In this document: piece by piece, positions 6,747-14,607 of the stretch
Layout of the letters: every line of letters begins with the position of its first letter
Position numbering within the stretch: the stretch's first letter is position 1
Assembly: GCA_039649115.1 (NCBI GenBank)
Contig: JBBWZQ010000278.1
Location: 1 to 16,052, forward strand
Direction of reading: 5' to 3'
Length of the DNA stretch: 16,052 nucleotides
From: DATEJJ01 sp039649115
GTDB taxonomy: Bacteria > Actinomycetota > Actinomycetes > Mycobacteriales > Micromonosporaceae
Translations under genes and position numbers: made by a program
Notes under the pieces: generated by a model
What the model was told of the DNA's origin: nothing
Database searches by the model: none
What the model saw: only the letters and a program-made list of their open reading frames with translations

Positions 6747-7567
6747 CGCTTGCGGGCCACCCCGCCGACCATGGTGTGGTAGGTGTCTGTCTGCTCGACC
6801 GGCTCGTCGGAGTCGGGCCGCCACTCGGCCATCGGCACCAGACCCGGCTCCAGCAGCTCGAAGTCGCCGAAGTAGGCGAGGATCTCCTCCTGCGTGCGCC
6901 ACCGGCCGGTGCCCAGGGTCTCGTTGAAGATCCGCTCGACCTCCCGGGCCTTCGCGGACACCTCGGGGTGGGCCGCGCCGGGATCCCGGAAGTGGGCGAG
7001 GGCGAGGTAGCTGCCCGAGGGCACCGCGTCGCGCATCCGGGCGGCGATGCCGGCCGGGTCCTCCTGGTCGTGCACGTGGTGCAGGATCGACAGCAGCAGC
7101 AGGCCGACCGGCCGGTCGAAGTCGATGAACTCGTTGACCACCGGGCTCTTGAGGATCTCCTCGGGCCGGCGGACATCGGCCTCGATCACCGTCGTGGTGG
7201 TCTCGTCGGCGAGCAGGGCCCGGCCGTGCGCGAGCACCATGGGGTCGTTGTCGACGTAGACGACGTGGATGTCGGGGTCGACGGCGTGCGCGATCTCGTG
7301 CACGTTTCCCTGGGTGGGCAGGCCCGATCCGACGTCCAGGAACTGCCGGATGCCCGCCTCGGCCGCGAGGTAGCGGACCACCCGGCGCAGGAGGGCCCGG
7401 CTGGCCCGCGCCGCCTCCGGGCCGTCCGGCGTGATCGCCAGCGCGCGCTCGCTCACCATCCGGTCGATGACGAAGTTGTCCTTGCCCCCGAGCATGAAGT
7501 CGTAGACGCGGGCGATGCTCGGCCTCGTGGTGTCGACACCCGGCGGTGCCACCTCGTCACTCGCCAC
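6743..7567 (-). CDS. DUF574-type SAM-dependent methyltransferase
   Basis: A 274-aa protein of the actinobacterial DUF574/Methyltransf_19 type. It shows the typical opening TTRPSIARVYDFMLGGKDNF (13-32), SAM motif I FLDVGSGLPT (77-86), the acidic residue after beta-2 in YVDNDP (104-109), the adenine-side stretch IEADVRRPEEIL (128-139), and LLLLSILHHVHD (156-167). The Rossmann core is complete; substrates of this family are mostly unknown. The GTG at 7567 is chosen because GGGAGGG precedes it by eight bases; a longer frame to 7651 overlaps the exporter gene and has no site. It lies 67 bp downstream of the exporter on the same strand and could be read from the TetR/exporter promoters. Members of this family are often near XRE/DUF5753 genes; here one converges with it. 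Confidence 0.92.
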   Translation of the reverse strand: MASDEVAPPGVDTTRPSIARVYDFMLGGKDNFVIDRMVSERALAITPDGPEAARASRALLRRVVRYLAAEAGIRQFLDVGSGLPTQGNVHEIAHAVDPDIHVVYVDNDPMVLAHGRALLADETTTTVIEADVRRPEEILKSPVVNEFIDFDRPVGLLLLSILHHVHDQEDPAGIAARMRDAVPSGSYLALAHFRDPGAAHPEVSAKAREVERIFNETLGTGRWRTQEEILAYFGDFELLEPGLVPMAEWRPDSDEPVEQTDTYHTMVGGVARKR

Positions 7568-7634
7568 TGCTGCGTCCCTCCCCCGTGGACAGCTGGCCGT
7601 CGCCGCCTGTGTGCCACGAGCGTAGTCGAGCGTG

Positions 7635-9044
7635 TCACCCGCGTCGAACACGGCGCGAACCGGCCGGCAGCAGCAACGCGGGCAGCACGGTCACCGCCGC
7701 GAACGCGAGGACCGCCCAGAACGTGTGGCCGTACCCGGCGGCGAGGTTCCCGCCACTGAGCTGGCCGGCCAGGACGATGAGGACCACCGCGGTGCCCAGC
7801 GAGCTGCCGAGCTGCAGCAGGATGCGGACGGTCGTGGTGGCCCGCGGGATGGCCGGGCCGGGCAGGTCGCGCACCGAGGTGGCCATCACCGGTACCAGCA
7901 CGGCGCCGATGCCCGCGCCGCTGGCCACCAGCGTGGCACCCAGCAGCAGCAGGCTGGTGTGCGCGCCGAGCTGCGTGTACACGAGGCTCGCGAGGGCCGA
8001 CAGCGCCAGCCCGACCAGCGCGATCGGCCGGGGCGCGAGACGGTCGCTGAGCCGGCCGGCGGCCACCAGGGAGATGCCCATGCCCACGCCCATCGGCACC
8101 ATCAGCAGGCCGGTGTGCAGCGCGGTGAACCCGCGCACCTGCTGGAAGTACAGCGGCAGCGCACCCATCGCGCCGAACAGCACCGTGCCGGCGAGGAAGG
8201 CCACCGCGGTGGCGGACGCGAAGCCGCGCCGCCGGAACAACCGCAGGTCGATCAGCGGCGGGCCGGCCATCCGCAGGGCGCGCAGCACGAACGCGACCAG
8301 CAGCGCGGCGCCGGCGGCGAGGGGCACGACCGCACGCCGGTCCGCGAAGCCGCCGTGCTGGCCCGCCTCGGCCAGCCCGTACACGATCGCCGCGAAGGCG
8401 GGTGAGAGCAGCAGGAGGCCCAGCGCGTCCAGCCGGGAGCGGCCGGCGGCCCGGGCGGTCGGCATGATGCGCCAGGAGGCGGCCAGCGCGGCGAGGCAGA
8501 CCGGGGCGTTGATGTAGAAGATCCACCGCCAGCTGGCCTCGGTGACGAGCACGCCGCCGAGGACCGGGCCGAGCACCGGCCCCAGCGCGGTGGGCAGGCC
8601 GACGGCGGCCATCACCCGGCCGAGGCGCCGCGGGCCGGCGGCCTGCGCGAGCACGCCCTGGCCCAGCGGCAGGATCATGCCACCGCCGGCGCCCTGCAGG
8701 ATGCGGAAGGCGATCAGGCTGCCGGCGGACCAGGCCAGGCCGCACAGCAGCGAGCCGGCGAGGAAGGCGCCGATACAGACCATCCACACGGTACGGGCGC
8801 CGAAGCGCTCGACCGACCAGCCGGTCAGCGGGATGACGGTGGCCATGGCGAGCAGGTATCCGGTGCTGACCCACTGCATCGTGGTCAGCGGAGCGTGGAA
8901 CTCGGCCAGCAGCGCGTTGAACGCGACGCTGGTCATGGTCGCGTCCAGTGCCACCATGATCGCGCCGAGGGTCACGATGCTGACGAGCTTGAGCAGGTCG
9001 GGCGTGAGCCGCTCGGGTACGGGCTGGGTGCTGGTTGTGGTCAT
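7635..9044 (-). CDS. MFS drug exporter, DHA2 (EmrB/QacA) type
   Basis: A 469-aa, strongly hydrophobic membrane protein of a length typical for 14-helix exporters. Family features are visible: helix 1 with ALDATMTSVAFNAL (32-45), the loop GWSVERFGARTVW (motif A type), RILQGAGGG in helix 4, and the antiporter motif C in helix 5 (GPVLGPVLGG). Relatives use the proton gradient to expel drugs or a self-made metabolite. The ATG at 9042-9044 has GAGAGGA seven bases upstream. A 16-bp palindrome (9062-9077) matching the one before the tetR-type gene lies 17 bp before the start, so the upstream repressor very likely controls it. The export substrate cannot be read from sequence. Confidence 0.94.
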   Translation of the reverse strand: MTTTSTQPVPERLTPDLLKLVSIVTLGAIMVALDATMTSVAFNALLAEFHAPLTTMQWVSTGYLLAMATVIPLTGWSVERFGARTVWMVCIGAFLAGSLLCGLAWSAGSLIAFRILQGAGGGMILPLGQGVLAQAAGPRRLGRVMAAVGLPTALGPVLGPVLGGVLVTEASWRWIFYINAPVCLAALAASWRIMPTARAAGRSRLDALGLLLLSPAFAAIVYGLAEAGQHGGFADRRAVVPLAAGAALLVAFVLRALRMAGPPLIDLRLFRRRGFASATAVAFLAGTVLFGAMGALPLYFQQVRGFTALHTGLLMVPMGVGMGISLVAAGRLSDRLAPRPIALVGLALSALASLVYTQLGAHTSLLLLGATLVASGAGIGAVLVPVMATSVRDLPGPAIPRATTTVRILLQLGSSLGTAVVLIVLAGQLSGGNLAAGYGHTFWAVLAFAAVTVLPALLLPAGSRRVRRG

Positions 9045-9061
9045 CGCCGGTCCTCTCGCTG

Positions 9062-9077
9062 CGGTAAATGTTTACTG
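9062..9077. promoter_or_regulatory. TetR operator-like palindrome in front of the exporter
   Basis: CGGTAA-ATGT-TTACTG: six-base arms with a four-base spacer, one mismatch between arms. It shares arms and spacing with 9687-9702. It lies between the repressor gene and the exporter, 17 bp before the exporter start, where a bound repressor would block transcription. Confidence 0.7.
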
Positions 9078-9087
9078 CATCGGGTTC

Positions 9088-9097
9088 AAAAAAAAAA
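9088..9097 (-). terminator. T10 tract directly after the TetR stop codon
   Basis: On the minus strand ten T residues follow the TGA stop at once, striking in such GC-rich DNA. The preceding bases can form only a poor stem (GACGG/CCGGTC with one bulge, about eight bases before the tract), so a standard intrinsic terminator is doubtful. It may partly uncouple repressor and exporter transcription. Confidence 0.3.
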
Positions 9098-9685
9098 TCA
9101 GCGCGGACCGGTCAGGCCGTCGAGCAGCTGGCTGATGACGTGGTCGCGCAGGTGCTCCCGGCCGGCGTCGACGCCGATGGACTGGGCGAAGGCCGGGAGG
9201 AAGACGGTCAGCCCGACCAGCGCGCCGACGGTGATGCCGTAGGCGACCTCGAACGGGCGGTCCGCCACGAACGCACCCTCCCGCTGGCCCCGCTCGTACA
9301 GGTCGCGCAGGTGCGTGGACAGCTGGTCGGCGGTCGGCATCGAGCCGTCGTGCGCACCGGCGAGCCACTCGTGCGCCAGCAGCGCGACCAGCCTCGGCCG
9401 CGCGGAGACGATGTCGAAGAGGGCGGCGAACGCGGCGCGCATGCCCTCGTACGGCGCCATCGTGGCGGTCTTCTCCAGGTAGGGCGCCCAGGCCGCGCCG
9501 ATGCCGTACCGCTCGGCGGCGAGTACCGCCTGGTAGAGGCCCTCCTTGCTGCCGAAGTGGTGGTAGATCATGCGCTCGTTCACGCCGGCCCGCTTGACGA
9601 CCGCCTGGACGCGGGTGCCGCGCAACCCGTGCCGGGCGAACTCCTCCGCCGCGGCGGTGAGCAACGCGGTCCGGCTGTCAGGCAT
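9098..9685 (-). CDS. TetR-family repressor of the exporter
   Basis: A 195-aa protein. The N-terminal TetR helix-turn-helix covers about 5-51 (RTALLTAAAEEFARHGLRGT, VKRAGVNERMIYHHFGSKEGLY). The rest is the helical ligand-binding and dimer domain, which is not conserved enough to name a ligand. The ATG at 9683-9685 follows a 16-bp palindrome by one base, so no Shine-Dalgarno site fits. A leaderless transcript is likely: TTGCGC (9716-9721), 16 bp, TAAATA (9694-9699), then eight bases to the ATG. The operator would cover this -10. With the second palindrome before the exporter this looks like an autoregulated repressor/exporter cassette; the divergent ABC operon at 9742 may share the control. A longer frame to 9850 would run through the operator and into the divergent gene, so I rejected it. 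Confidence 0.93.
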   Translation of the reverse strand: MPDSRTALLTAAAEEFARHGLRGTRVQAVVKRAGVNERMIYHHFGSKEGLYQAVLAAERYGIGAAWAPYLEKTATMAPYEGMRAAFAALFDIVSARPRLVALLAHEWLAGAHDGSMPTADQLSTHLRDLYERGQREGAFVADRPFEVAYGITVGALVGLTVFLPAFAQSIGVDAGREHLRDHVISQLLDGLTGPR

Positions 9686-9686
9686 G

Positions 9687-9702
9687 CAGTAAGTATTTAC
9701 TG
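9687..9702. promoter_or_regulatory. TetR operator-like palindrome at the repressor start
   Basis: CAGTAA-GTAT-TTACTG, perfect six-base arms with a four-base spacer, matching 9062-9077. It overlaps the proposed -10 of the repressor gene and is 40 bp before the divergent LolA/RseB-like gene. Confidence 0.75.
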
Positions 9703-9721
9703 AAGGCAGTCGATCGCGCAA
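9694..9721 (-). promoter_or_regulatory. Putative leaderless promoter of the tetR-type gene
   Basis: Minus strand TTGCGC (9716-9721), 16 bp spacer, TAAATA (9694-9699), with the ATG eight bases further. Such spacing fits transcription starting at the A of ATG. The hexamers match consensus only moderately. Confidence 0.4.
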
Positions 9722-9741
9722 CCCCGTGGCATGGTTGGTTG

Positions 9742-10884
9742 GTGACCCGGACGGTGGTGCGGCGCGCGGCGTGGCGGCGCTGGTCCGTGGTCGCGGCCGC
9801 CGTCCTCGTGCTGGCCGCGCTGCCCGCCGCCGTGGGAGCGCTACCGGCACACGCGCCCAGCATCCGGCCCACCGACCTGGTCGCGCGGATCCGTGCCTCG
9901 GCGCACCATCCCTACCAGGGCTACGCGATCAGCAGCGGTACCGCCGGGCTGCCCACCCTCCCCCAGCTCGGCAGCGTGAGCCGGCTGCTGGACGGCGACA
10001 CCCAGCTGCGCACCTGGTACGCCGCGCCGGACCGGTGGCGGGTGGACGAGATCGACCTCGGCGCCGAGCGCGACCTGTACCAGACGCCGGACGGGCAGGC
10101 GCAGTGGGACTACGGCGCCAACCAGCTCACCGCGGTCACCGGCAGCGCGCCGGTACGGCTGCCCCGGGGTGCCGACCTGGTCCCACCCGACCTGGGACGC
10201 CGGCTGCTCGCCGCCAGCGCGGGTACCGGCGGCGGGCAGCTGTCCGCCCTGCCCGCCCGCCGGGTGGCCGGCATCGCGGCGGCCGGCGTGCGGCTGACCC
10301 CGGCCGACCCCGACACCACGATCGGGCGGGTGGACGTGTGGGCCGACCCGGGCACCGGCGTGCCGCTGCAGGTCGAGATCACCCCGCGCGGTGCCGCCGC
10401 GCCGATCCTGGTCACCCGGTTCCTGGAGGTCAGCTTGACGGCACCCGCACCCCCGGTCCTGATCCCGCCCGCGGTCCGCCCCGGCATGGGCTTCACCGCC
10501 GTCGACGCGCCGGACATCGCCGGAGCGTTCGCCACGCTGCGGCTGGGCCCGCTGCCGGACCAGCTGGCCGGCCGGGAACGCACCGGCACGCCACTGGCGC
10601 GGCTGGCCGGCACCGGCGCGTACGGCGCCGGGTTCACCCAGTTCGTGGTGCTGCCGGTACCGTCGCAGACCGGCTTCGCCGCCTACCGCAGCGCCACCAA
10701 TGCCGGCGGTACCCCGCTGGCGTTGCCGGGCGGCGAGGGGGTGCTGATCTCCACGCCGCTGCTGAGCGTGCTGGTGATGGACTCCGATGTGGCCCGCCGC
10801 AACTATGTGCTGGCCGGGCTGGTGCAGGGTACGGTGCTGCGGGCCGCTGCGGCCGAACTGTCCACCTTCCGGAGGCGCCGATGA
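9742..10884 (+). CDS. Secreted or anchored LolA/RseB-like protein of an ABC transporter operon
   Basis: About 380 aa. The N-terminus has basic residues, a hydrophobic stretch at 15-33 and then PAHAPS, so it is exported or membrane-anchored; there is no lipobox Cys. The middle resembles actinobacterial LolA/RseB-fold proteins: WYAAPDRWRVDEID (92-105), LYQTPDGQAQWDYGANQLT (112-130), VRLPRGADLVPPDLGRRLL (138-156), then LPARRVAGIAAAGVRLTP. Such folds bind lipid or hydrophobic ligands, but the family is loosely defined. The start is unsure: GTG at 9742 or TTG at 9739, neither with a good ribosome-binding site, so a leaderless message is possible. Its stop overlaps the start of the ABC ATPase gene (ATGA), so it is probably a partner of that transporter. 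It diverges from the tetR-type gene across one operator. Confidence 0.78.
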   Translation: MTRTVVRRAAWRRWSVVAAAVLVLAALPAAVGALPAHAPSIRPTDLVARIRASAHHPYQGYAISSGTAGLPTLPQLGSVSRLLDGDTQLRTWYAAPDRWRVDEIDLGAERDLYQTPDGQAQWDYGANQLTAVTGSAPVRLPRGADLVPPDLGRRLLAASAGTGGGQLSALPARRVAGIAAAGVRLTPADPDTTIGRVDVWADPGTGVPLQVEITPRGAAAPILVTRFLEVSLTAPAPPVLIPPAVRPGMGFTAVDAPDIAGAFATLRLGPLPDQLAGRERTGTPLARLAGTGAYGAGFTQFVVLPVPSQTGFAAYRSATNAGGTPLALPGGEGVLISTPLLSVLVMDSDVARRNYVLAGLVQGTVLRAAAAELSTFRRRR

Positions 10885-11798
10885 TCCGCACGGAGGCGGT
10901 GACCAAGCGGTACGGGCGGGTGCTCGCGGTGGACTCGGTCGACCTGGACGTCCGGGAGGGCGACCGGTACGGGCTGCTCGGGCCGAACGGGTCCGGCAAG
11001 ACCACCCTGGTACGGATGCTGCTCGGGCTCGTCTACGCCACCAGCGGGCGGATCGAGGTGATGGGGCAGCCGGTACCCCGGCGGGCGGCCAGGGTGCTGC
11101 CCGCCATCGGCGCGCTCGTCGAGGGCCCCGCGGCGTACCCGCACCTGTCCGGCCGTACCAATCTGAGGCTCGTCGACGCGGCCGGCCCCGGCGGCGGCCG
11201 GCGCTCCCGGCGGCGCCGCGTGGACGAGGCGCTGGAGCGGGTCGGCCTGGCCGGCATCGACCGGCGCCCGCTCAAGGCCTACTCCCTGGGCATGCGGCAG
11301 CGGCTGGGCCTGGCCGCGGCGCTGCTGCGCGCGCCCCGGCTGCTGATCCTGGACGAGCCGACCAACGGCCTCGACCCGCGCGGCATCCGGGAGATCCGCG
11401 ACCTGCTGGCCGAGCTGAACGCGGCCGGCACCACGGTCTTCCTCTCCAGCCACCTGCTGCCCGAGGTCGAGCAGCTGTGCACGCGCATCGGGGTGATGGA
11501 CCGGGGCCGGTTGGTGCTGCAGGAGGACCTGGCCACGCTGACCGCGCCGACCGGTCGGGTGGTGGTGGACAGCCCGGACGCGGCGCGGGCCGTGGCGCTG
11601 CTGGACGGCCGGGTCGAGGCGCGGACCGGAGACCGGCTCGTGGTGCGGCACGCGGATGCGGCCCAGCTCAACGCGACGCTCGTCGAGCAGGGCATCCGGG
11701 TCGCCGAGATGGCGCCGCAGCGGCCGTCGCTGGAGGAGATCGTGCTGTCGGTGACCACGTCCAGTTCGGACCGGGTGGACGCGCCGGTGCCGGCATGA
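10881..11798 (+). CDS. ABC transporter ATP-binding protein
   Basis: A 305-aa cytoplasmic ATPase of the drug/antibiotic export (CcmA/DrrA-like) group. Walker A GPNGSGKT at 34-41, signature YSLGMRQR at 134-141, Walker B LLILDEP at 154-160 followed by the D-loop GLDP, and switch His at 191 in LSSHLLPE. The Q-loop position carries Glu (GALVEGPAAYPHLSGRTNL), as is common in this subgroup. A C-terminal extension (about 220-305) is typical of ATPases that pair with ABC-2 permeases. GGAGG lies five bases before the ATG at 10881, and the start overlaps the previous stop by four bases; its own stop overlaps the permease start the same way. It powers the permease encoded next. Confidence 0.95.
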   Translation: MIRTEAVTKRYGRVLAVDSVDLDVREGDRYGLLGPNGSGKTTLVRMLLGLVYATSGRIEVMGQPVPRRAARVLPAIGALVEGPAAYPHLSGRTNLRLVDAAGPGGGRRSRRRRVDEALERVGLAGIDRRPLKAYSLGMRQRLGLAAALLRAPRLLILDEPTNGLDPRGIREIRDLLAELNAAGTTVFLSSHLLPEVEQLCTRIGVMDRGRLVLQEDLATLTAPTGRVVVDSPDAARAVALLDGRVEARTGDRLVVRHADAAQLNATLVEQGIRVAEMAPQRPSLEEIVLSVTTSSSDRVDAPVPA

Positions 11799-12625
11799 TC
11801 AGGGTGGAACTGGTCAAGCTGCTGTGCCGGCCGCGCACCTGGGTCACGCTCGCCCTGCTGTGCGCGCTGCCGATCGTGGTGGCCGCGTTCATCGCCACCA
11901 CCCACCTGGCGCCGCCGCCCGGGCAGGGCTCGGCGTTCCTGTCCGCCGTGCTGCGCAACGGCTCGCTGTACCCGGCCGCGGCCATGGCCATGGTCGTGCC
12001 GATCTTCCTGCCGGTCGCGGTCGCCGTGCTGGCCGGCGACAGCGTGGCCGGCGAGGCGACCGGCGGCACCCTGCGGTACCTGCTGGTGCGGCCGGTCGGC
12101 CGGACCCGCCTGCTGGTGGCCAAGCTGGTGTCGCTGACCGCCTTCGTCCTGCTCGCGATCGCCGCCCTGGTGGTCACCTCCTACCTGACCGGCCGGCTGC
12201 TGTTCGGCTCCGCGCCGCCGGCCGCGGTCGGCCAGCCCGGCGGGGTGACCTCGCTGTCGGGCGCCCCGCTGACCCCGGCGCAACTGCTGCTGCGGCTGCT
12301 CGGCGCGGTCGGGTTCATCACCGTGTCGATGCTGGCCGTCGCGGCCATCGCGCTGTTTCTGTCCACGCTGACCGACTCGGCGCTGGGGGCCGCGCTCGGC
12401 GCGCTGGCGGTGCTGGTGGCCAGCGAGATCCTGGTGACGCTCGACGCGGCCGCCGCGATCAAGCCGTACCTGCCCACCCGGTACTGGCTGGCCTGGGTCG
12501 ACTTCTTCCGGCAGCCGATCTTCTGGCGGGACATCGAGCGCGGGCTGGCGGTACCGGCCATCTACATAGGGCTGTTGCTGGCCGCGTCCTGGGCCAACTT
12601 CATGACCCGCGACATCACTTCCTGA
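11795..12625 (+). CDS. ABC-2 type transporter permease
   Basis: A 276-aa membrane protein with about six helices (near 17-35, 61-80, 113-135, 166-190, 195-215, 251-267). The coupling stretch after the second helix, GDSVAGEATGGTLRYLLVRP (81-100), matches the pattern of ABC-2 permeases. It overlaps the ATPase gene by ATGA and has no clear ribosome-binding site of its own, so its translation depends on the upstream gene. With the ATPase it forms a homodimeric exporter; substrate unknown. The last 11 bases overlap the end of the converging lipase-like gene. Confidence 0.93.
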   Translation: MIRVELVKLLCRPRTWVTLALLCALPIVVAAFIATTHLAPPPGQGSAFLSAVLRNGSLYPAAAMAMVVPIFLPVAVAVLAGDSVAGEATGGTLRYLLVRPVGRTRLLVAKLVSLTAFVLLAIAALVVTSYLTGRLLFGSAPPAAVGQPGGVTSLSGAPLTPAQLLLRLLGAVGFITVSMLAVAAIALFLSTLTDSALGAALGALAVLVASEILVTLDAAAAIKPYLPTRYWLAWVDFFRQPIFWRDIERGLAVPAIYIGLLLAASWANFMTRDITS

Positions 12626-13400
12626 GCGCGGCACAGTCCCCCGGGCCGGGCCGGGCCAGCGGTGCGGTGCCGATCGCGCGCAGCACCAGGCCGGTCACCA
12701 GCGGGTCGTCGGGCAACTGTCCATGCTGGACGGACACGCCGGGGCAGATGTCCTGCACCGCCACGTTCACCGCGCCGGCCAGCCGGGACGAGTCGGGTGG
12801 CGTCACGGTCTGGTCGTCCGTGGTCCACACCGACAGCCAGGGCAGGGTGGCGGGCAGCGGCGCGGCGGTCAGCCGGCCGAGCAGGCTGCTGCCCGGTACG
12901 AGTTGCTGGCAGGCGACCGGGCAGGCGCCGGGTACCAGGGCGGAGCCCAACCCGGCCAGGCTCGTGCCGTGCAGCGGCGAGCCGAGCGTCACCACCCGCC
13001 GGGCCACGGCGCCGCCACCGAAGCGGTCCACCCACAGCCGCACCACCACCCCGCCGGCCGAGTACCCGATCAGGTCGACCGACCGCCCCGTCCCGGGTGC
13101 CGCCCGGCGCACCGCCGCCTGCAGCGCGCCGGCCTGGGCTTCGAGGTCGCCGGTACCGTCGCCGGGCAGCGCCACCACGGTCGCGGTGCGGCCGGCGGCC
13201 CGGATCCGGGCGGCGAGCGGCGCCAGCGAGCCCACGTTGCCGCCGTACCCGGGCACCAGCAGCACCGGGCCGGGGCGGGACTGGTCCGGCAGGCCGGTGG
13301 GCCGGGCCCGGCCGGCGAACGCGCGGACGAAGAGCAGCGCGGCCAGGGCCACGACCGCGAGGAGCGTTCCCACGAGCAGCAGTCGTCGCCTCGGCGCCAC
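12615..13400 (-). CDS. Secreted or membrane-anchored alpha/beta hydrolase (lipase/esterase-like)
   Basis: A 261-aa protein. The N-terminus (MAPRRR, then hydrophobic 7-28) is a signal peptide or anchor. The alpha/beta fold shows the oxyanion stretch VLLVPGYGGN (46-55), nucleophile elbow GYSAGG with Ser114, TLGSPLHGTSLA (138-149), an acid in TTDDQTVTP (Asp195/196), and His226 in SVQHGQLPDDP. The triad is complete. This arrangement resembles bacterial lipases and lipase-class-2 proteins; four Cys (160, 164, 219, 255) could form disulfides outside the cell. The GTG at 13400 has GGCGG just upstream and lies four bases after the stop of the PLP enzyme gene, so translation is coupled. A metabolic link between the two enzymes is not evident. 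Confidence 0.9.
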   Translation of the reverse strand: MAPRRRLLLVGTLLAVVALAALLFVRAFAGRARPTGLPDQSRPGPVLLVPGYGGNVGSLAPLAARIRAAGRTATVVALPGDGTGDLEAQAGALQAAVRRAAPGTGRSVDLIGYSAGGVVVRLWVDRFGGGAVARRVVTLGSPLHGTSLAGLGSALVPGACPVACQQLVPGSSLLGRLTAAPLPATLPWLSVWTTDDQTVTPPDSSRLAGAVNVAVQDICPGVSVQHGQLPDDPLVTGLVLRAIGTAPLARPGPGDCAALRK

Positions 13401-13404
13401 CCGC

Positions 13405-14607
13405 CTAAGGTAGCTCGCCGAGCCCGGCGAGCAGGCGGTCCACGTCGTCGCGGTCGTTGTAGTGCACCAGCCCGGCCCGCACCGCGCCGCCCCGGTCCCG
13501 GATGCCCAGCACCCCGGTGACCTCCCAGGCGTAGTTGTGCCCGTTCCACACGTTGACCCGGCGGGCGGCCAGGTGGCTGGCGACCTCCTCCGGGGTGTGC
13601 CCGGCCACCGTGAAGTACGCGGTGGCGGTGCGCCGGGCCGCCTTGCCGTAGCGGGTCACGTGCGGCATCCCGGCCAGCCCGGCCAGCAGCACCTCGAACA
13701 GCACCCGCTCGTGCTGCTCCGCCGCGCTCATCGAGGCGACCAGCCGCTCCCGCCGGGTACCGCCGGCGGCGGGGTCCAGCCCGGCCAGGTGCTCCACCGC
13801 GGCGGCCACGCCGGCCAGGTCGGCGATCGGCGCGGTACCGGTCTCGAAGCGGTCGGGCACCTCGTCCGGCGAGGGGGCCAGCTTGTCCGGGCGCAGCGTG
13901 TCGAGCAGCGCGGGCCGGGCGACGACCGCGCCCACGTGCGGGCCGCACCACTTGTACGCGCTCGTGGCGTAGAAGTCGGCACCCAGTGCCGCCACGTCGA
14001 TCGGGCCGTGCGCGGTGGCGTGCACCCCGTCGACGTACGTCAGTGCCCCGGCCCGGTGCGCCAGCGCGCTGATCGCGGCGACGTCCGGGCGGGTACCCAG
14101 CACGTTGCTCGCCGCGGTCACCGCCACCAGCCGGGTGCGCTCGCCGATCAGCTCGCCGTACTGGTCCGCGGGCAGCTCGCCGGTCGCCGTGTCCACCTCG
14201 GCGAACCGCACGCCGGCGCCGGCCCGGGCCGCCGCCTGCAGCCACGGCCGGACGTTGGCGTCGTGGTCGAGCCGGGACACCACCACCTCGTCACCGGGCG
14301 CCCAGGTCGCGGCCAGCGCGTACGCCATCCGGTAGGTCAGCGTCGTCATGTTCGGGCCCAGCACGACGCCGTCCGGCTCGCCGCCCACCAGGTCCGCCAC
14401 CGCCGCCCGCGCCTGCGCCACCATCGCGTCGGAGCGCTGGCTGGCCGGGAAGGCGCCGCCCAGGTTGCCGATGCCGTGCCGGTACGCGCCGCTGATCGCC
14501 TCGATCACCGGGGCCGGCACCTGGGTGCCGGCCGCGCCGTCCAGGTACGCGTAGCCGTCGGCGAGTGCGGGGTAGGCCGCCCGGACCCGGTCCACTGTGA
14601 AGCCCAT
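13405..14607 (-). CDS. Cysteine desulfurase-like PLP-dependent aminotransferase (class V)
   Basis: A 400-aa fold-type I PLP enzyme. It has the start block FTVDRVRAAYPALADGYAYLDGAAGTQVP, the PLP-binding Asp193 in YVDGVHATAHG, the Schiff-base Lys219 in YATSAYKWCGPHVGA, and FETGTAP (254-260). It fits the cysteine desulfurase-like family (TIGR01976 type) rather than true NifS/IscS: I see no Cys in the region where those have the catalytic loop, the only Cys being 221 next to the Lys. Reaction and substrate are therefore open. The ATG at 14605-14607 is chosen because GGAAGGA lies seven bases before it. That site is inside a perfect hairpin (14608-14625). A GTG at 14625 is a possible earlier start but would lack a site. 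Followed by the lipase-like gene after four bases. Confidence 0.91.
   Translation of the reverse strand: MGFTVDRVRAAYPALADGYAYLDGAAGTQVPAPVIEAISGAYRHGIGNLGGAFPASQRSDAMVAQARAAVADLVGGEPDGVVLGPNMTTLTYRMAYALAATWAPGDEVVVSRLDHDANVRPWLQAAARAGAGVRFAEVDTATGELPADQYGELIGERTRLVAVTAASNVLGTRPDVAAISALAHRAGALTYVDGVHATAHGPIDVAALGADFYATSAYKWCGPHVGAVVARPALLDTLRPDKLAPSPDEVPDRFETGTAPIADLAGVAAAVEHLAGLDPAAGGTRRERLVASMSAAEQHERVLFEVLLAGLAGMPHVTRYGKAARRTATAYFTVAGHTPEEVASHLAARRVNVWNGHNYAWEVTGVLGIRDRGGAVRAGLVHYNDRDDVDRLLAGLGELP

Noticed and set aside
9088..9097. Phase-variable homopolymer switch
   Set aside because: The tract lies after the stop codon, so length changes would not alter any reading frame.
9726..10880. 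Extension of the ABC ATPase upstream to about 9726 in the same frame
   Set aside because: The in-frame upstream part is Arg/Pro-rich shadow of the LolA/RseB-like gene; the ABC domain starts at the ATG with GGAGG at 10881.
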